A stretch of DNA of 64,000 bases from Lachnospiraceae bacterium (GTDB lineage: Bacteria > Bacillota > Clostridia > Lachnospirales > Lachnospiraceae): positions 62,001 through 126,000 of the forward strand of contig SVEZ01000002.1 of the NCBI GenBank assembly GCA_015057115.1, in the 5' to 3' direction. This document shows positions 16,026 to 25,280 of this stretch, in pieces. Position 1 is the stretch's first letter. Every line of letters starts with the position of its first letter. A program made the position numbers and the translations under genes. The notes under the pieces are model-generated. The model saw only the letters and a list, made by a program, of their open reading frames with translations, was not told where the DNA came from and made no database searches.

Positions 16026-18743
16026 GTGTCAAAGATCAGAGTACATGAATTAGCCAAAGAGCTAAATGTAAATAACAAAGAGATTATGAGCTTCCTGCAA
16101 GAAAAGAATATTGAAGCAAAAAGTACATTGAGTGCCATTGAAGATGCAGTGGCAGATGAAATAAGAAATAAATTCGGAAGAAAGAAGACAGAAGATTTGA
16201 ACGAAAAGAAAAAAGAACAGCCGGTAGAGGCAAAGGCAGCCACAAAGACGGAGGCAAAGCCTGAAGAGCATAAAAAGAAAGCAAGTATTTCAGCGGTATA
16301 TAACCCACAGTATGGTAAAAATCCGGCAATGCGCAATGGACAGAGAAAGACCATGAGCGGAGTTGGTGATAAAGCAGCTGCAGAAAGAAGAAAAGCAGCA
16401 CCTAACGGTGAAAGACGTCCGAATCCAAACCATCCGGAAAAAGCGCGTCCACAGGGTAAGCCCATGCAGCCACGTCCTAGTGCAGAACATGTGGCTGAGA
16501 AACCAAATATGGCTACCGAACGTCCCGAGAAGCAGCATGTAACACAGGAACGTGTTGAAAAACCACGCATGAATGCAGAACGTTCTGAAAGAACAGAAAG
16601 ACCGAAGAGTCAGGGCGCCCCGCAGCAGGGTGGAAACGGTGACAAGAGACCTAATGGTGACAGACCGAGATTCAATAAGGACGGAAATAATAAACCATTT
16701 CGTAAAGATGATCGTCGCGGGGGTCAGGGCGGTAATCAGAACAGAGATAATAACCGTGATGATCGCAATAAGCGTAGTCGCTTGGACGGTGAAATCAATC
16801 GTATGAACCGTAATTCTGAAGCTGTAGCAGAAGAAAAGCCAAAGGATAGAGAGAACAAGCGCTTTAAGAGCAAACCACAGAAGAACGGATATCAGAATCA
16901 GAAAGAAAAACGTCCGGAGAACTTCTTCCAGCTTGAAAAAGTTACTAAGAAGAAGAATCACCAGCCGAAGCCACAGGAAGATAAGAATGAGATTAAGACT
17001 ATTGTAATTCCTGAGACTTTAACAATTCGTGATTTGGCAGATAAGATGAAACGTCAGCCATCCGAGATTGTAAAGAAGCTGTTCTTACAGGGTAAAGTAG
17101 TTACAGTAAACCAGGATGTGGATTTTGAAACCGCAGAAGAGATTGCACTGGAATTCAACTGTATTTGTGAAAAAGAAGAAAAGGTGGACGTTATTGCAGA
17201 GCTTCTTCATGAGGAAGAAGAGGATGAAAGCTTAATGACTTCCAGACCACCTGTAGTCTGTGTAATGGGTCACGTTGACCATGGTAAAACATCCCTTTTG
17301 GATGCAATCCGAGACAGCCACGTTATTGACCGTGAGGCAGGCGGTATTACTCAGCATATCGGTGCTTCTGTAGTTGAAAGCAACGGACAGAGAATTACTT
17401 TCCTTGATACACCGGGACACGAGGCATTTACCGCAATGCGTATGCGTGGTGCAAGCTCTACAGATATTGCAATCCTTGTTGTTGCAGCTGACGACGGTGT
17501 TATGCCACAGACTGTTGAGGCTATTAACCACGCGAAAGCTGCCGGCATTGAAATTATTGTTGCAATCAATAAAATTGATAAGCCAAGTGCAAATATCGAT
17601 AAAGTAAAACAGGAACTTTCCGAGTACGAATTAATTCCGGAAGACTGGGGTGGAAGCACCATCTTCTGTCCGGTATCCGCTCATACTCACGAAGGTATCG
17701 ATAACCTGTTGGAAATGATTCTTCTTACAGCAGAGGTATTGGAATTAAAAGCAAATAAGAACCGTAAGGCAAGAGGTCTTATTATCGAGGCGAAATTAGA
17801 TAAAGGTCGTGGAGTTGTGGCAACACTTTTGGTACAGAAGGGTACACTTCATGTAGGAGATCCGATTGCCGCAGGTAGCAGCTTTGGTAAAGTCCGTGCC
17901 ATGACAGATTCCAAGGGACGCCGCGTAAAAGAGGCAGGACCCTCCATGCCGGTGGAAATCATTGGATTAAACGAAGCACCGGGTGCCGGAGATATTTTTG
18001 TGGCTATGGATTCCGATAAGGAAGCAAGATCCTTTGCAGAGACCTTTATCTCTGAAAGCAAGGAACGTCTGGTAGAAGAGACCAAGGCAAAGATGTCCTT
18101 AGACGATTTGTTCTCTCAGATTCAGGCAGGAAACTTAAAGGAATTAAACTTAATCGTCAAGGCCGATGTACAGGGATCTGTGGAAGCAGTAAAACAGAGT
18201 CTTGTAAAATTGTCCAACGAAGAAGTAGTTGTAAAAGTTATTCATGGTGGTGTAGGTGCCATCAACGAATCCGACGTAATTTTAGCATCTGCATCTAACG
18301 CTATTATTATCGGATTTAACATCCGTCCGGATGCAGTTGCCAAGGCAACAGCAGATCGAGAAGGTGTTGATATCCGCTTGTATAAGGTTATCTACAATGC
18401 TATTGAAGACGTGGAAGCTGCTATGAAGGGTATGTTAGATCCGATTTTCGAGGAGCAGGTAATCGGTCATGCAGAAATCCGTCAGATTTTCAAGGCTTCC
18501 GGCATTGGAAATATTGCGGGATCCTATGTGCTTGACGGACGATTCCAGAGAGGATGTTCTGTACGTATTACCCGTGAGGGCGAGCAGATCTTCGAAGGAC
18601 CGTTAGCATCCCTGAAACGATTCAAAGACGATGTTAAGGAAGTAAAAGCCGGCTTTGAATGTGGTCTTGTATTTGAAGGATTCGGTCAGATTCAGGAAAT
18701 GGATCAGGTTGAAGCTTATATTATGGTGGAGGTACCACGATAA
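16026..18743 (+). CDS. infB: Translation initiation factor IF-2 (GTG start)
   Basis: [41 protein letters not shown]; charged N-terminal region. Confidence 0.98.
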   Translation: MSKIRVHELAKELNVNNKEIMSFLQEKNIEAKSTLSAIEDAVADEIRNKFGRKKTEDLNEKKKEQPVEAKAATKTEAKPEEHKKKASISAVYNPQYGKNPAMRNGQRKTMSGVGDKAAAERRKAAPNGERRPNPNHPEKARPQGKPMQPRPSAEHVAEKPNMATERPEKQHVTQERVEKPRMNAERSERTERPKSQGAPQQGGNGDKRPNGDRPRFNKDGNNKPFRKDDRRGGQGGNQNRDNNRDDRNKRSRLDGEINRMNRNSEAVAEEKPKDRENKRFKSKPQKNGYQNQKEKRPENFFQLEKVTKKKNHQPKPQEDKNEIKTIVIPETLTIRDLADKMKRQPSEIVKKLFLQGKVVTVNQDVDFETAEEIALEFNCICEKEEKVDVIAELLHEEEEDESLMTSRPPVVCVMGHVDHGKTSLLDAIRDSHVIDREAGGITQHIGASVVESNGQRITFLDTPGHEAFTAMRMRGASSTDIAILVVAADDGVMPQTVEAINHAKAAGIEIIVAINKIDKPSANIDKVKQELSEYELIPEDWGGSTIFCPVSAHTHEGIDNLLEMILLTAEVLELKANKNRKARGLIIEAKLDKGRGVVATLLVQKGTLHVGDPIAAGSSFGKVRAMTDSKGRRVKEAGPSMPVEIIGLNEAPGAGDIFVAMDSDKEARSFAETFISESKERLVEETKAKMSLDDLFSQIQAGNLKELNLIVKADVQGSVEAVKQSLVKLSNEEVVVKVIHGGVGAINESDVILASASNAIIIGFNIRPDAVAKATADREGVDIRLYKVIYNAIEDVEAAMKGMLDPIFEEQVIGHAEIRQIFKASGIGNIAGSYVLDGRFQRGCSVRITREGEQIFEGPLASLKRFKDDVKEVKAGFECGLVFEGFGQIQEMDQVEAYIMVEVPR

Positions 18744-19121
18744 ATGAGAAAAAACAGTATTAAAAACACCCGGATCAACGAAGAGGTGCTTCATGAATTA
18801 TCCAACATTATTCGTGGGGAAATCAAGGATCCGAGAATCAATGAATTTACCAGTGTTGTGGCCGTAGAGGTTGCACCTGATTTAAAAACCTGTAAAGCCT
18901 ATATCAGTGTCCTGGGGGATGAAAAATCCCAGCAGGATACACTGGCAGGTTTAAAAAGTGCTCAGGGATTTATTAAGACCATGCTTGCAAAACGCATTAA
19001 CTTAAGAAATACCCCGAGTATAACCTTTATCATGGATCAGTCCATCGAGTATGGTGTAAATATGTCCCATAAAATCGATGAACTGTCCAAGTCCATGCAC
19101 GAGAATGAGGAAGAAGCATAA
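18744..19121 (+). CDS. rbfA: Ribosome-binding factor A
   Basis: Family-typical sequence NTRINEEVLHELSNIIRGEIKDPRI and operon position. Confidence 0.95.
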   Translation: MRKNSIKNTRINEEVLHELSNIIRGEIKDPRINEFTSVVAVEVAPDLKTCKAYISVLGDEKSQQDTLAGLKSAQGFIKTMLAKRINLRNTPSITFIMDQSIEYGVNMSHKIDELSKSMHENEEEA

Positions 19122-19122
19122 A

Positions 19123-20082
19123 ATGATAGATATCATGAAACTGGCTGAAGAAGCTGACACAATTGGAATTTCCGGACATATTCATCCGGATGGCGACTGT
19201 GTCGGCTCCACGCTGGGGTTATATAATTTTTTGAAGGATACATATCCGAATAAAAGCATCAGACTCTATTTAGAGGAGATTCCGGAAGTCTTTTCTTTCT
19301 TACAAAGATCCGAAGAAATCTGTTATGAAAAAACAGATATAACCTTTGATTTATATTTCGCATTGGATTGCGGCGATGAAAAGCGTCTAGGGGATTTTGC
19401 AGAACAGTTTTTGTCTGCAAGAACCACAGTATGTATTGATCATCACAAGAGTAATCTTGCGTTTGCGCAGGAAAATTTTATTGTACCGGACAGTAGTTCG
19501 ACTTGTGAGTTGATTTATCGAGTATTGCCGAAGGATAAAATGACGAAAGAAATAGCGGAATGTCTGTATACCGGTTTGGTACATGATACCGGCGTGTTCC
19601 AGTATTCCTGCACTTCAAGACACACTATGGAAGCTGCCGGATTTTTAATGGAGCAGGGTATTGATTACAGCCGGATTGTAGATGCTACGTATTATGAGAA
19701 AACCTTTGCTCAAAATCAGATTCTTGCAAAGGCTGTATTAAAAGCAAACCTTCATAAAGGAGGCAGAGTGATTTCTTCATATTTAACTGCAGCTGATATG
19801 AAAGATTACGGTGTAAGTACAAAAGACTTAGATGGAATTGTGAACCAACTTCGCATTACAAAAGGTGTGGAAACAGCAATATTCTTATATGAAAGTGCAC
19901 CAAATGAGTATAAGGTTAGTATGCGCAGCAAACGTATAGTAGATGTTGCGGATATTGCCGTAAAATTTGGTGGAGGCGGGCATGCCCGTGCCGCAGGTGT
20001 AACCATGACAGGAGAGCCTGAGGACATCCTTCAGACAATTTTAAAAGAAATACCGGATATAAAGGATGGAAAGACATGTTAG
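19123..20082 (+). CDS. DHH/DHHA1 phosphoesterase, NrnA-like bifunctional oligoribonuclease/PAP phosphatase
   Basis: GHIHPDGDCVGSTLGLY, CIDHHKSN, GGGGHARAAG motifs. Confidence 0.93.
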   Translation: MIDIMKLAEEADTIGISGHIHPDGDCVGSTLGLYNFLKDTYPNKSIRLYLEEIPEVFSFLQRSEEICYEKTDITFDLYFALDCGDEKRLGDFAEQFLSARTTVCIDHHKSNLAFAQENFIVPDSSSTCELIYRVLPKDKMTKEIAECLYTGLVHDTGVFQYSCTSRHTMEAAGFLMEQGIDYSRIVDATYYEKTFAQNQILAKAVLKANLHKGGRVISSYLTAADMKDYGVSTKDLDGIVNQLRITKGVETAIFLYESAPNEYKVSMRSKRIVDVADIAVKFGGGGHARAAGVTMTGEPEDILQTILKEIPDIKDGKTC

Positions 20083-20981
20083 ATGGCATCATTGTGATTG
20101 ATAAAGAACCGGGGTATACTTCCCATGATGTAGTTGCAAAAATGCGTGGAATCTGTGGTCAGAAAAAGGTGGGGCACACCGGAACATTGGATCCGGACGC
20201 CACCGGCGTCTTACCCATTTGCCTTGGAAAAGGAACAAAGGTAAGTGGCTTGTTAACGGATTCCGATAAGGTATATGAAGCTGAATTGGTTTTGGGAATT
20301 ACCACAGACACCCTGGATCTTTCGGGAAAAATTCTTTCTGAGAGGGAAGTTGATTTTCTGGAGGAGGAAGTTAAAGAAGCCATATATTCGTTTGTGGGTG
20401 AAATTTTCCAGATTCCGCCAATGTATAGTGCGTTGAAAGTAAACGGTCAGAAGCTTTGTGACCTTGCAAGACAGGGGATTGAAGTGGAGCGTAAACCGCG
20501 GAAGGTTAAAATTTATTCCATAGACATTCTTTCCATGGAGCTTCCTAAGGTTATTATTCGTGTTGCTTGTTCCAAAGGGACCTATATTCGAACTCTTTGT
20601 CAGGATATTGGAGACAAGCTTGGTTGCGGAGGTGCAATGGGTAGTTTACGTCGAATTCGTGCAGCCGGTTTTACTCTGGAACATGCAATTACATTGACTG
20701 AATTGCAAAAAGCCAAGGATGCAGGGCACTTAACCGATTATTTACATCCTGTGGAAGAAGTATATTCCGTTTATCCGAGAGTAACGGCTAAAAGTATAGC
20801 AGACAAGCTTTTACAGAACGGGAATGTGGTTCCTGCCGGTTGGATGGAGAAACCGGCAAGTACTGTTCAGATGGTTCGTATGTATAATCATCAAGGAGAT
20901 TTTATCGGTATTTTTTCATACAAAGAAGAAACAAAGGAATATCGTCCGGTAAAAATGTTTTATTGCAAAAACGAGGGATAA
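20076..20981 (+). CDS. truB: tRNA pseudouridine(55) synthase TruB
   Basis: GIIVIDKEPGYTSHDVVAKMR...KVGHTGTLDPDATGVLPICLGKGTK. Confidence 0.97.
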   Translation: MLDGIIVIDKEPGYTSHDVVAKMRGICGQKKVGHTGTLDPDATGVLPICLGKGTKVSGLLTDSDKVYEAELVLGITTDTLDLSGKILSEREVDFLEEEVKEAIYSFVGEIFQIPPMYSALKVNGQKLCDLARQGIEVERKPRKVKIYSIDILSMELPKVIIRVACSKGTYIRTLCQDIGDKLGCGGAMGSLRRIRAAGFTLEHAITLTELQKAKDAGHLTDYLHPVEEVYSVYPRVTAKSIADKLLQNGNVVPAGWMEKPASTVQMVRMYNHQGDFIGIFSYKEETKEYRPVKMFYCKNEG

Positions 20982-20986
20982 GCTTT

Positions 20987-21919
20987 ATGAAATGTTTTAG
21001 AAATACAACAGATATCTATATTGAAGAAGATACAGTTATAACTCTCGGCAAATTTGACGGCCTACATAGCGGTCATCGGGTTTTGGTGGAAGCTCTTCGT
21101 AAGGAAAAAGAGAAAACCGGTTTTAAAAGTGTGGTTTTCACCTTTTCCAGATTACCCAAAGAAAAGATTGAAAAGAAGAAACAACCGTTTTTACTTTCCA
21201 TGGAAGAAAAGGAAAGTCTTTTGGAAAAATCAGGAGTGGATTATGTAATCGAGTATCCCTTCACTGAGGAAGTGCGGCGAATGGAGGCTGAAGATTTCGT
21301 TGCTATGTTGGTTGAGAAACTTCATGTAAAAGTTTTTGTAATTGGTACGGATTTTTCCTTTGGATATGAAAAACGTGGAAACTATGGTCTTTTGCAATCC
21401 CTTTCCCAAAACTACGGTTTTCGTGTTCTTGCTTTTACCAAAAAGCAAAAACAGGGAGAGGATATCAGTAGTACAAGAATTCGAAATGCCATCTTAAACG
21501 GTGATATTCAAACTGCCAACGAATTACTGGGGTATCCTTACTTTTTTGAGGGTGAGGTACAAAACGGACGTAAAATCGGACGTACCATAGGGATTCCTAC
21601 GGTTAATCTTACGCCTCACGAAAGAAAGTTGCTTCCACCATTTGGAGTATACGCCAGCGAAACCGTTGTTGACGGTAAAACCTATTTATCCCTAAGTAAT
21701 ATTGGAAAAAAACCTACGGTGGGAGATGATAATCCGGTGGGCTTGGAAACTTATATTTTTGATTTTCATGAAGAAATATACGGAAAGCCTATTTGCGTGA
21801 AACTATTACAGTTTATTCGGGGTGAAAAAAAGTTTGAATCGGTGGAAGAATTAAAACAGCAGATTCAGTTGGATATTACAAAAATATTACAAACTGTTGA
21901 CAAAAAGGTTTCAGTGTGA
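20987..21919 (+). CDS. ribF: Bifunctional riboflavin kinase/FAD synthetase
   Basis: ITLGKFDGLHSGHRVLV; GRTIGIPTVNL riboflavin kinase motif. Confidence 0.95.
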   Translation: MKCFRNTTDIYIEEDTVITLGKFDGLHSGHRVLVEALRKEKEKTGFKSVVFTFSRLPKEKIEKKKQPFLLSMEEKESLLEKSGVDYVIEYPFTEEVRRMEAEDFVAMLVEKLHVKVFVIGTDFSFGYEKRGNYGLLQSLSQNYGFRVLAFTKKQKQGEDISSTRIRNAILNGDIQTANELLGYPYFFEGEVQNGRKIGRTIGIPTVNLTPHERKLLPPFGVYASETVVDGKTYLSLSNIGKKPTVGDDNPVGLETYIFDFHEEIYGKPICVKLLQFIRGEKKFESVEELKQQIQLDITKILQTVDKKVSV

Positions 21920-21975
21920 TAATATCGGTCATACAGGTTAGTTTTGTATGTTTAGTTTAAAGGAGTTTTAAGTTT

Positions 21976-23136
21976 ATGAAGCGTTCTATAACGAAAATTT
22001 TGTCAACAATTACCGTTACCTGTTTAAGTTTGTGCATAATTGGAGCCATGCCGAAGGAGGCAACCAGTGCCAATAATTCTGTAACAATTAAATTGGCCAA
22101 TGCCGGTGTGTGTTCCGCTTTATCTGTAAATCTCAAGAAAGAAGAGTCGGGAGTTTGTTCCGCAGTTTCTCAGAATCTGCAGGTCGCCAAATGCTCTGTG
22201 AAGGAGAAAGTTACCAAAACTTCTACAGCATCCAAAGCGGAAGCGTTGGTTGATAAGAAATATATCAGCAAGAATAAGGATGGAAAGATTACTGTCTGTG
22301 GATATGAAAATCTTGGTATAGTAAGAGTTGAGGATGGTAACCTGAATATTCGTAAAACTCCGGCCAAGGATGGTAAGATACTTGGAAAAATTACCAACAA
22401 TGCCGGATGCGAAGTTCTTAAGGAAAAAGATGGCTGGGTTAAGATCAAATCCGGTAAAGTAAAAGGTTGGGTAAGCAATGAATATCTGGTTACCGGTGAA
22501 ACCGCTTTAAAGAAAGTTAATAAAGCGGTTATGCATGTTGCTAAGGTTAAGACGGACAATCTTCGTGTTCGCTCCAAAGCATCTACCGATGCCAGAGTAA
22601 TTACCAAAGTTGCTAAAGGCGAGAAACTGGAAGTTGTCAAGGTGGTTGATGACTGGATTAAGGTAGAAATTAACGGTGGTGAAGGATATATCAGCGAAGA
22701 GTATGCGGATGTTTCCTATGCTTTGGATGAGGCTGCCACATTGAAAGAACTTTCTTCCGGAAAGGGCGGTGTTTCTGACACACGGACAAGTCTTGTTCAG
22801 TATGCCCTTCAGTTTGTTGGCGGAAGATATGTTTGGGGCGGAACCAGATTAGGACATGGTGTTGACTGCTCCGGATTTACCATGGGTGTATTTGCAAGAT
22901 ACGGTATTTATCTGCCGCATCATTCCGGTTCCCAGGCAGGTTGCGGAACAAGAATCTCTGCATCTGAAGCAAGACCGGGAGATTTGTTCTTCTATAGCCA
23001 CGGCGGAAGAATAGGACACGTTGCACTATACATCGGAAATGGACAGATTGTTCATGCACAGTCCGCAAGAACCGGTATTGTTATCAGTAATGCATTTTAC
23101 AGCAGTCCGGCGTGCGTCGTTCGTGTACTTCCGTAA
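21976..23136 (+). CDS. Secreted SH3-domain NlpC/P60 endopeptidase
   Basis: Signal peptide; two bacterial SH3 repeats (LNIRKTPAKDGKILGKI, LRVRSKASTDARVITKV); NlpC/P60 catalytic GVDCSGFT...HHSGSQAGCG...GHVALYIGNGQIVHA. Confidence 0.94.
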   Translation: MKRSITKILSTITVTCLSLCIIGAMPKEATSANNSVTIKLANAGVCSALSVNLKKEESGVCSAVSQNLQVAKCSVKEKVTKTSTASKAEALVDKKYISKNKDGKITVCGYENLGIVRVEDGNLNIRKTPAKDGKILGKITNNAGCEVLKEKDGWVKIKSGKVKGWVSNEYLVTGETALKKVNKAVMHVAKVKTDNLRVRSKASTDARVITKVAKGEKLEVVKVVDDWIKVEINGGEGYISEEYADVSYALDEAATLKELSSGKGGVSDTRTSLVQYALQFVGGRYVWGGTRLGHGVDCSGFTMGVFARYGIYLPHHSGSQAGCGTRISASEARPGDLFFYSHGGRIGHVALYIGNGQIVHAQSARTGIVISNAFYSSPACVVRVLP

Positions 23137-23155
23137 TGTAATGAAAATGAGAATC

Positions 23156-23189
23156 AGAGCTTGTAATCTTTCGATTGCAGGCTCTTTTT
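23156..23189 (+). terminator. Intrinsic terminator
   Basis: AGAGCTTGTAAT-CTTTCG-ATTGCAGGCTCTTTTTA. Confidence 0.88.
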
Positions 23190-23234
23190 ATTTGTGCTAA
23201 AATATAAAAAAATGTTCATTATGGGAGGTTTATC

Positions 23235-24710
23235 GTGAACGAGCAGAGTAGAGTCAATAAGATCGTAATCACATGTTATGAAGCGTTGGTGTGTGTGCTG
23301 GCACTGGCATACATTCTGGAATTTGTGAAAGGTGCCAGAAGTATTCCGTACATTACCATGTTTTTGATTATTGACGTGGTTCCGGGAATTATTGCTGCAG
23401 TGATGTATAAGAAGAACAGTGCAGACAAGAATTTAGCAGCGGTTGCAGCCTATGCCTATGCTGTTCTTTATGTATTTGTAATCTTTACAACCACTTCACC
23501 CCTTGCATTTATTTATGCACTGGTATTGTTGCCGGCATTGCTGATTACCAATAATCATAGTGTGCTGCGAAACTTTTCCATTGTTCTGATTGTCTCCAAT
23601 ATTGGACTGGTAGTATTCCGTGGAGTGACAGATCTTTCATCTGTTCTTAAGAACAGTGCTAATTATGAAATTCAGATTCTTGGCATCTTATTGACTTGTA
23701 TTTTTTCTATCTGGGGAAGTGCAGTTGCATCGAAGATTAACAATGATAAGATTGACGATATTCGCGAGAAAGAACAGCTGGAAAAAGAAATTTTACATAA
23801 TGCCATTGGTGTTGTTAATCAGATTCAGCAGGAAATGGAAAAAATCGGTTCCAGAGTGGATAGCCTGACAGAAGCAGTTTCGGGAACAGCGGAATCCATG
23901 GTTCAGGTTAGTACAGGAACAACAAGTACCGCTGATTCTATTCAGACACAGATGGAAATGACCACGAAGATTCAAAGCACAATTGAAGAAGTAACCGGTT
24001 TGTCCGATAGCCTTCATACATTATCTGAGGATGCAGCGAAACAGATTAACGAAGGAAAGAAATGTGTACGGGAACTTTTAAGAAGTGCAGAAATCTCGAA
24101 GGATAATCGAGACACCGTTATTACTGAGATGGAATCCTTAACCAAGAAAACAGAAGAAGCCATTAACATTGTGGCATTAATTAATAACATTGCCAGTCAG
24201 ACAAACCTTCTTGCATTAAATGCATCCATCGAGGCTGCAAGAGCAGGAGATGCGGGACGCGGATTTGCGGTAGTTGCAACAGAGATTACAGAACTTGCTA
24301 ACCAGACCCGTAGTGCAACAGAAGAAATTGAACATATTATTGATGAATTGAAGGAATCATCTGCTGCAGCGGCAACCAGTGTTCAGCAGATGACAGAGCA
24401 GTCTGATCATCAGGAAGAACTTATTAACAACATGCAGGAACAGTTTGATGGTATCAGCAACAGTGTAGATGGTGTTAATTCCAATGCCAACAGCCAGAGC
24501 GCACAGATGCGTGAACTGGAGAAACATAATCAGACCATCGTGGACGATATTACCAATATTTCTTCCATTTCTCAGGAAGTATCTGCAAATGTGGATTACA
24601 CCAGAGAACTAACGGATCAGAACCGTACCACCACAAATGACGTGCAGAGCAGTATGCAGGTTATTTTACGGGTATTAAATGATTTTAAAGCAAAATATGC
24701 CAAAAAATAA
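23235..24710 (+). CDS. Methyl-accepting chemotaxis protein with multi-TM N-terminus
   Basis: Signalling hairpin [43 protein letters not shown]; several N-terminal TM helices. Confidence 0.93.
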   Translation: MNEQSRVNKIVITCYEALVCVLALAYILEFVKGARSIPYITMFLIIDVVPGIIAAVMYKKNSADKNLAAVAAYAYAVLYVFVIFTTTSPLAFIYALVLLPALLITNNHSVLRNFSIVLIVSNIGLVVFRGVTDLSSVLKNSANYEIQILGILLTCIFSIWGSAVASKINNDKIDDIREKEQLEKEILHNAIGVVNQIQQEMEKIGSRVDSLTEAVSGTAESMVQVSTGTTSTADSIQTQMEMTTKIQSTIEEVTGLSDSLHTLSEDAAKQINEGKKCVRELLRSAEISKDNRDTVITEMESLTKKTEEAINIVALINNIASQTNLLALNASIEAARAGDAGRGFAVVATEITELANQTRSATEEIEHIIDELKESSAAAATSVQQMTEQSDHQEELINNMQEQFDGISNSVDGVNSNANSQSAQMRELEKHNQTIVDDITNISSISQEVSANVDYTRELTDQNRTTTNDVQSSMQVILRVLNDFKAKYAKK

Positions 24711-24711
24711 G

Positions 24712-24740
24712 TTTACAAGTACCATTTTTTATGATATTAT
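24712..24740 (+). promoter_or_regulatory. Putative rpsO promoter
   Basis: TTTACA, 17-nt spacer, TATTAT. Confidence 0.6.
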
Positions 24741-24837
24741 ATTTGGGTATGAGACTTAACCCGTCCTCGGTTTAAGGACACTCCGACCTTACACTGTGGA
24801 TTTGGGGGCTTTAAGGAAATTTTAAGGAGGTAGAACA

Positions 24838-25104
24838 ATGATTTCTAAAGAAAAGAAAACAGCCATTATCAACGAGTATGCAAGAACTGCAGGTGACACA
24901 GGTTCACCAGAGGTACAGGTAGCTATCCTTACCGCTAGAATTCAGGAGCTTACTGAGCATTTAAAAGTTAACCAGAAGGATCATCATTCCAGACGTGGTC
25001 TTTTAAAGATGGTAGGTCAGAGACGTAGATTATTAGCATACTTAAAGAACAAAGATATCGAGAGATATCGTGACTTAATTGCACGTTTAGGCATTAGAAA
25101 ATAA
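24838..25104 (+). CDS. rpsO: 30S ribosomal protein S15
   Basis: [44 protein letters not shown]. Confidence 0.98.
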   Translation: MISKEKKTAIINEYARTAGDTGSPEVQVAILTARIQELTEHLKVNQKDHHSRRGLLKMVGQRRRLLAYLKNKDIERYRDLIARLGIRK

Positions 25105-25116
25105 TCTTTTTGCAAA

Positions 25117-25141
25117 ACGGGGGGCGGATTTTTTTCCGCCC
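25117..25141 (+). terminator. Terminator-like hairpin between rpsO and pnp
   Basis: GGGGCGGA-TTTTTT-TCCGCCC; the T-run is in the loop, not clearly 3' of the stem. Confidence 0.45.
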
Positions 25142-25184
25142 TATTGCTTTATGGAGTCACTTTTAACATCATGACAAAAATACT

Positions 25185-25265
25185 GCAGGGGATTGTTTTT
25201 TCCGAAGCCACTGAAGAGGATACAGGAAGCTGTATTTTGCTCAGTAGTTTCGGACACCCCCTTGC
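25185..25265 (+). promoter_or_regulatory. Long leader hairpin immediately upstream of pnp
   Basis: Nested stems GCAGGGG/CCCC(C)TTGC, TCCGAA/TTCGGA, ACTGA/TCAGT, ATACAG-GAAG-CTGTAT; RBS begins just after the structure. Confidence 0.7.
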
Positions 25266-25280
25266 AAAGAAGGAGGAAGT

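Noticed and set aside
16290-16961. Minus-strand ORFs (15998-16570, 16290-16961) opposite infB N-terminus
   Set aside because: Antisense artefacts of the compositionally biased IF2 N-terminal region; hydrophobic/Phe-Ser-rich translation of complementary codons.
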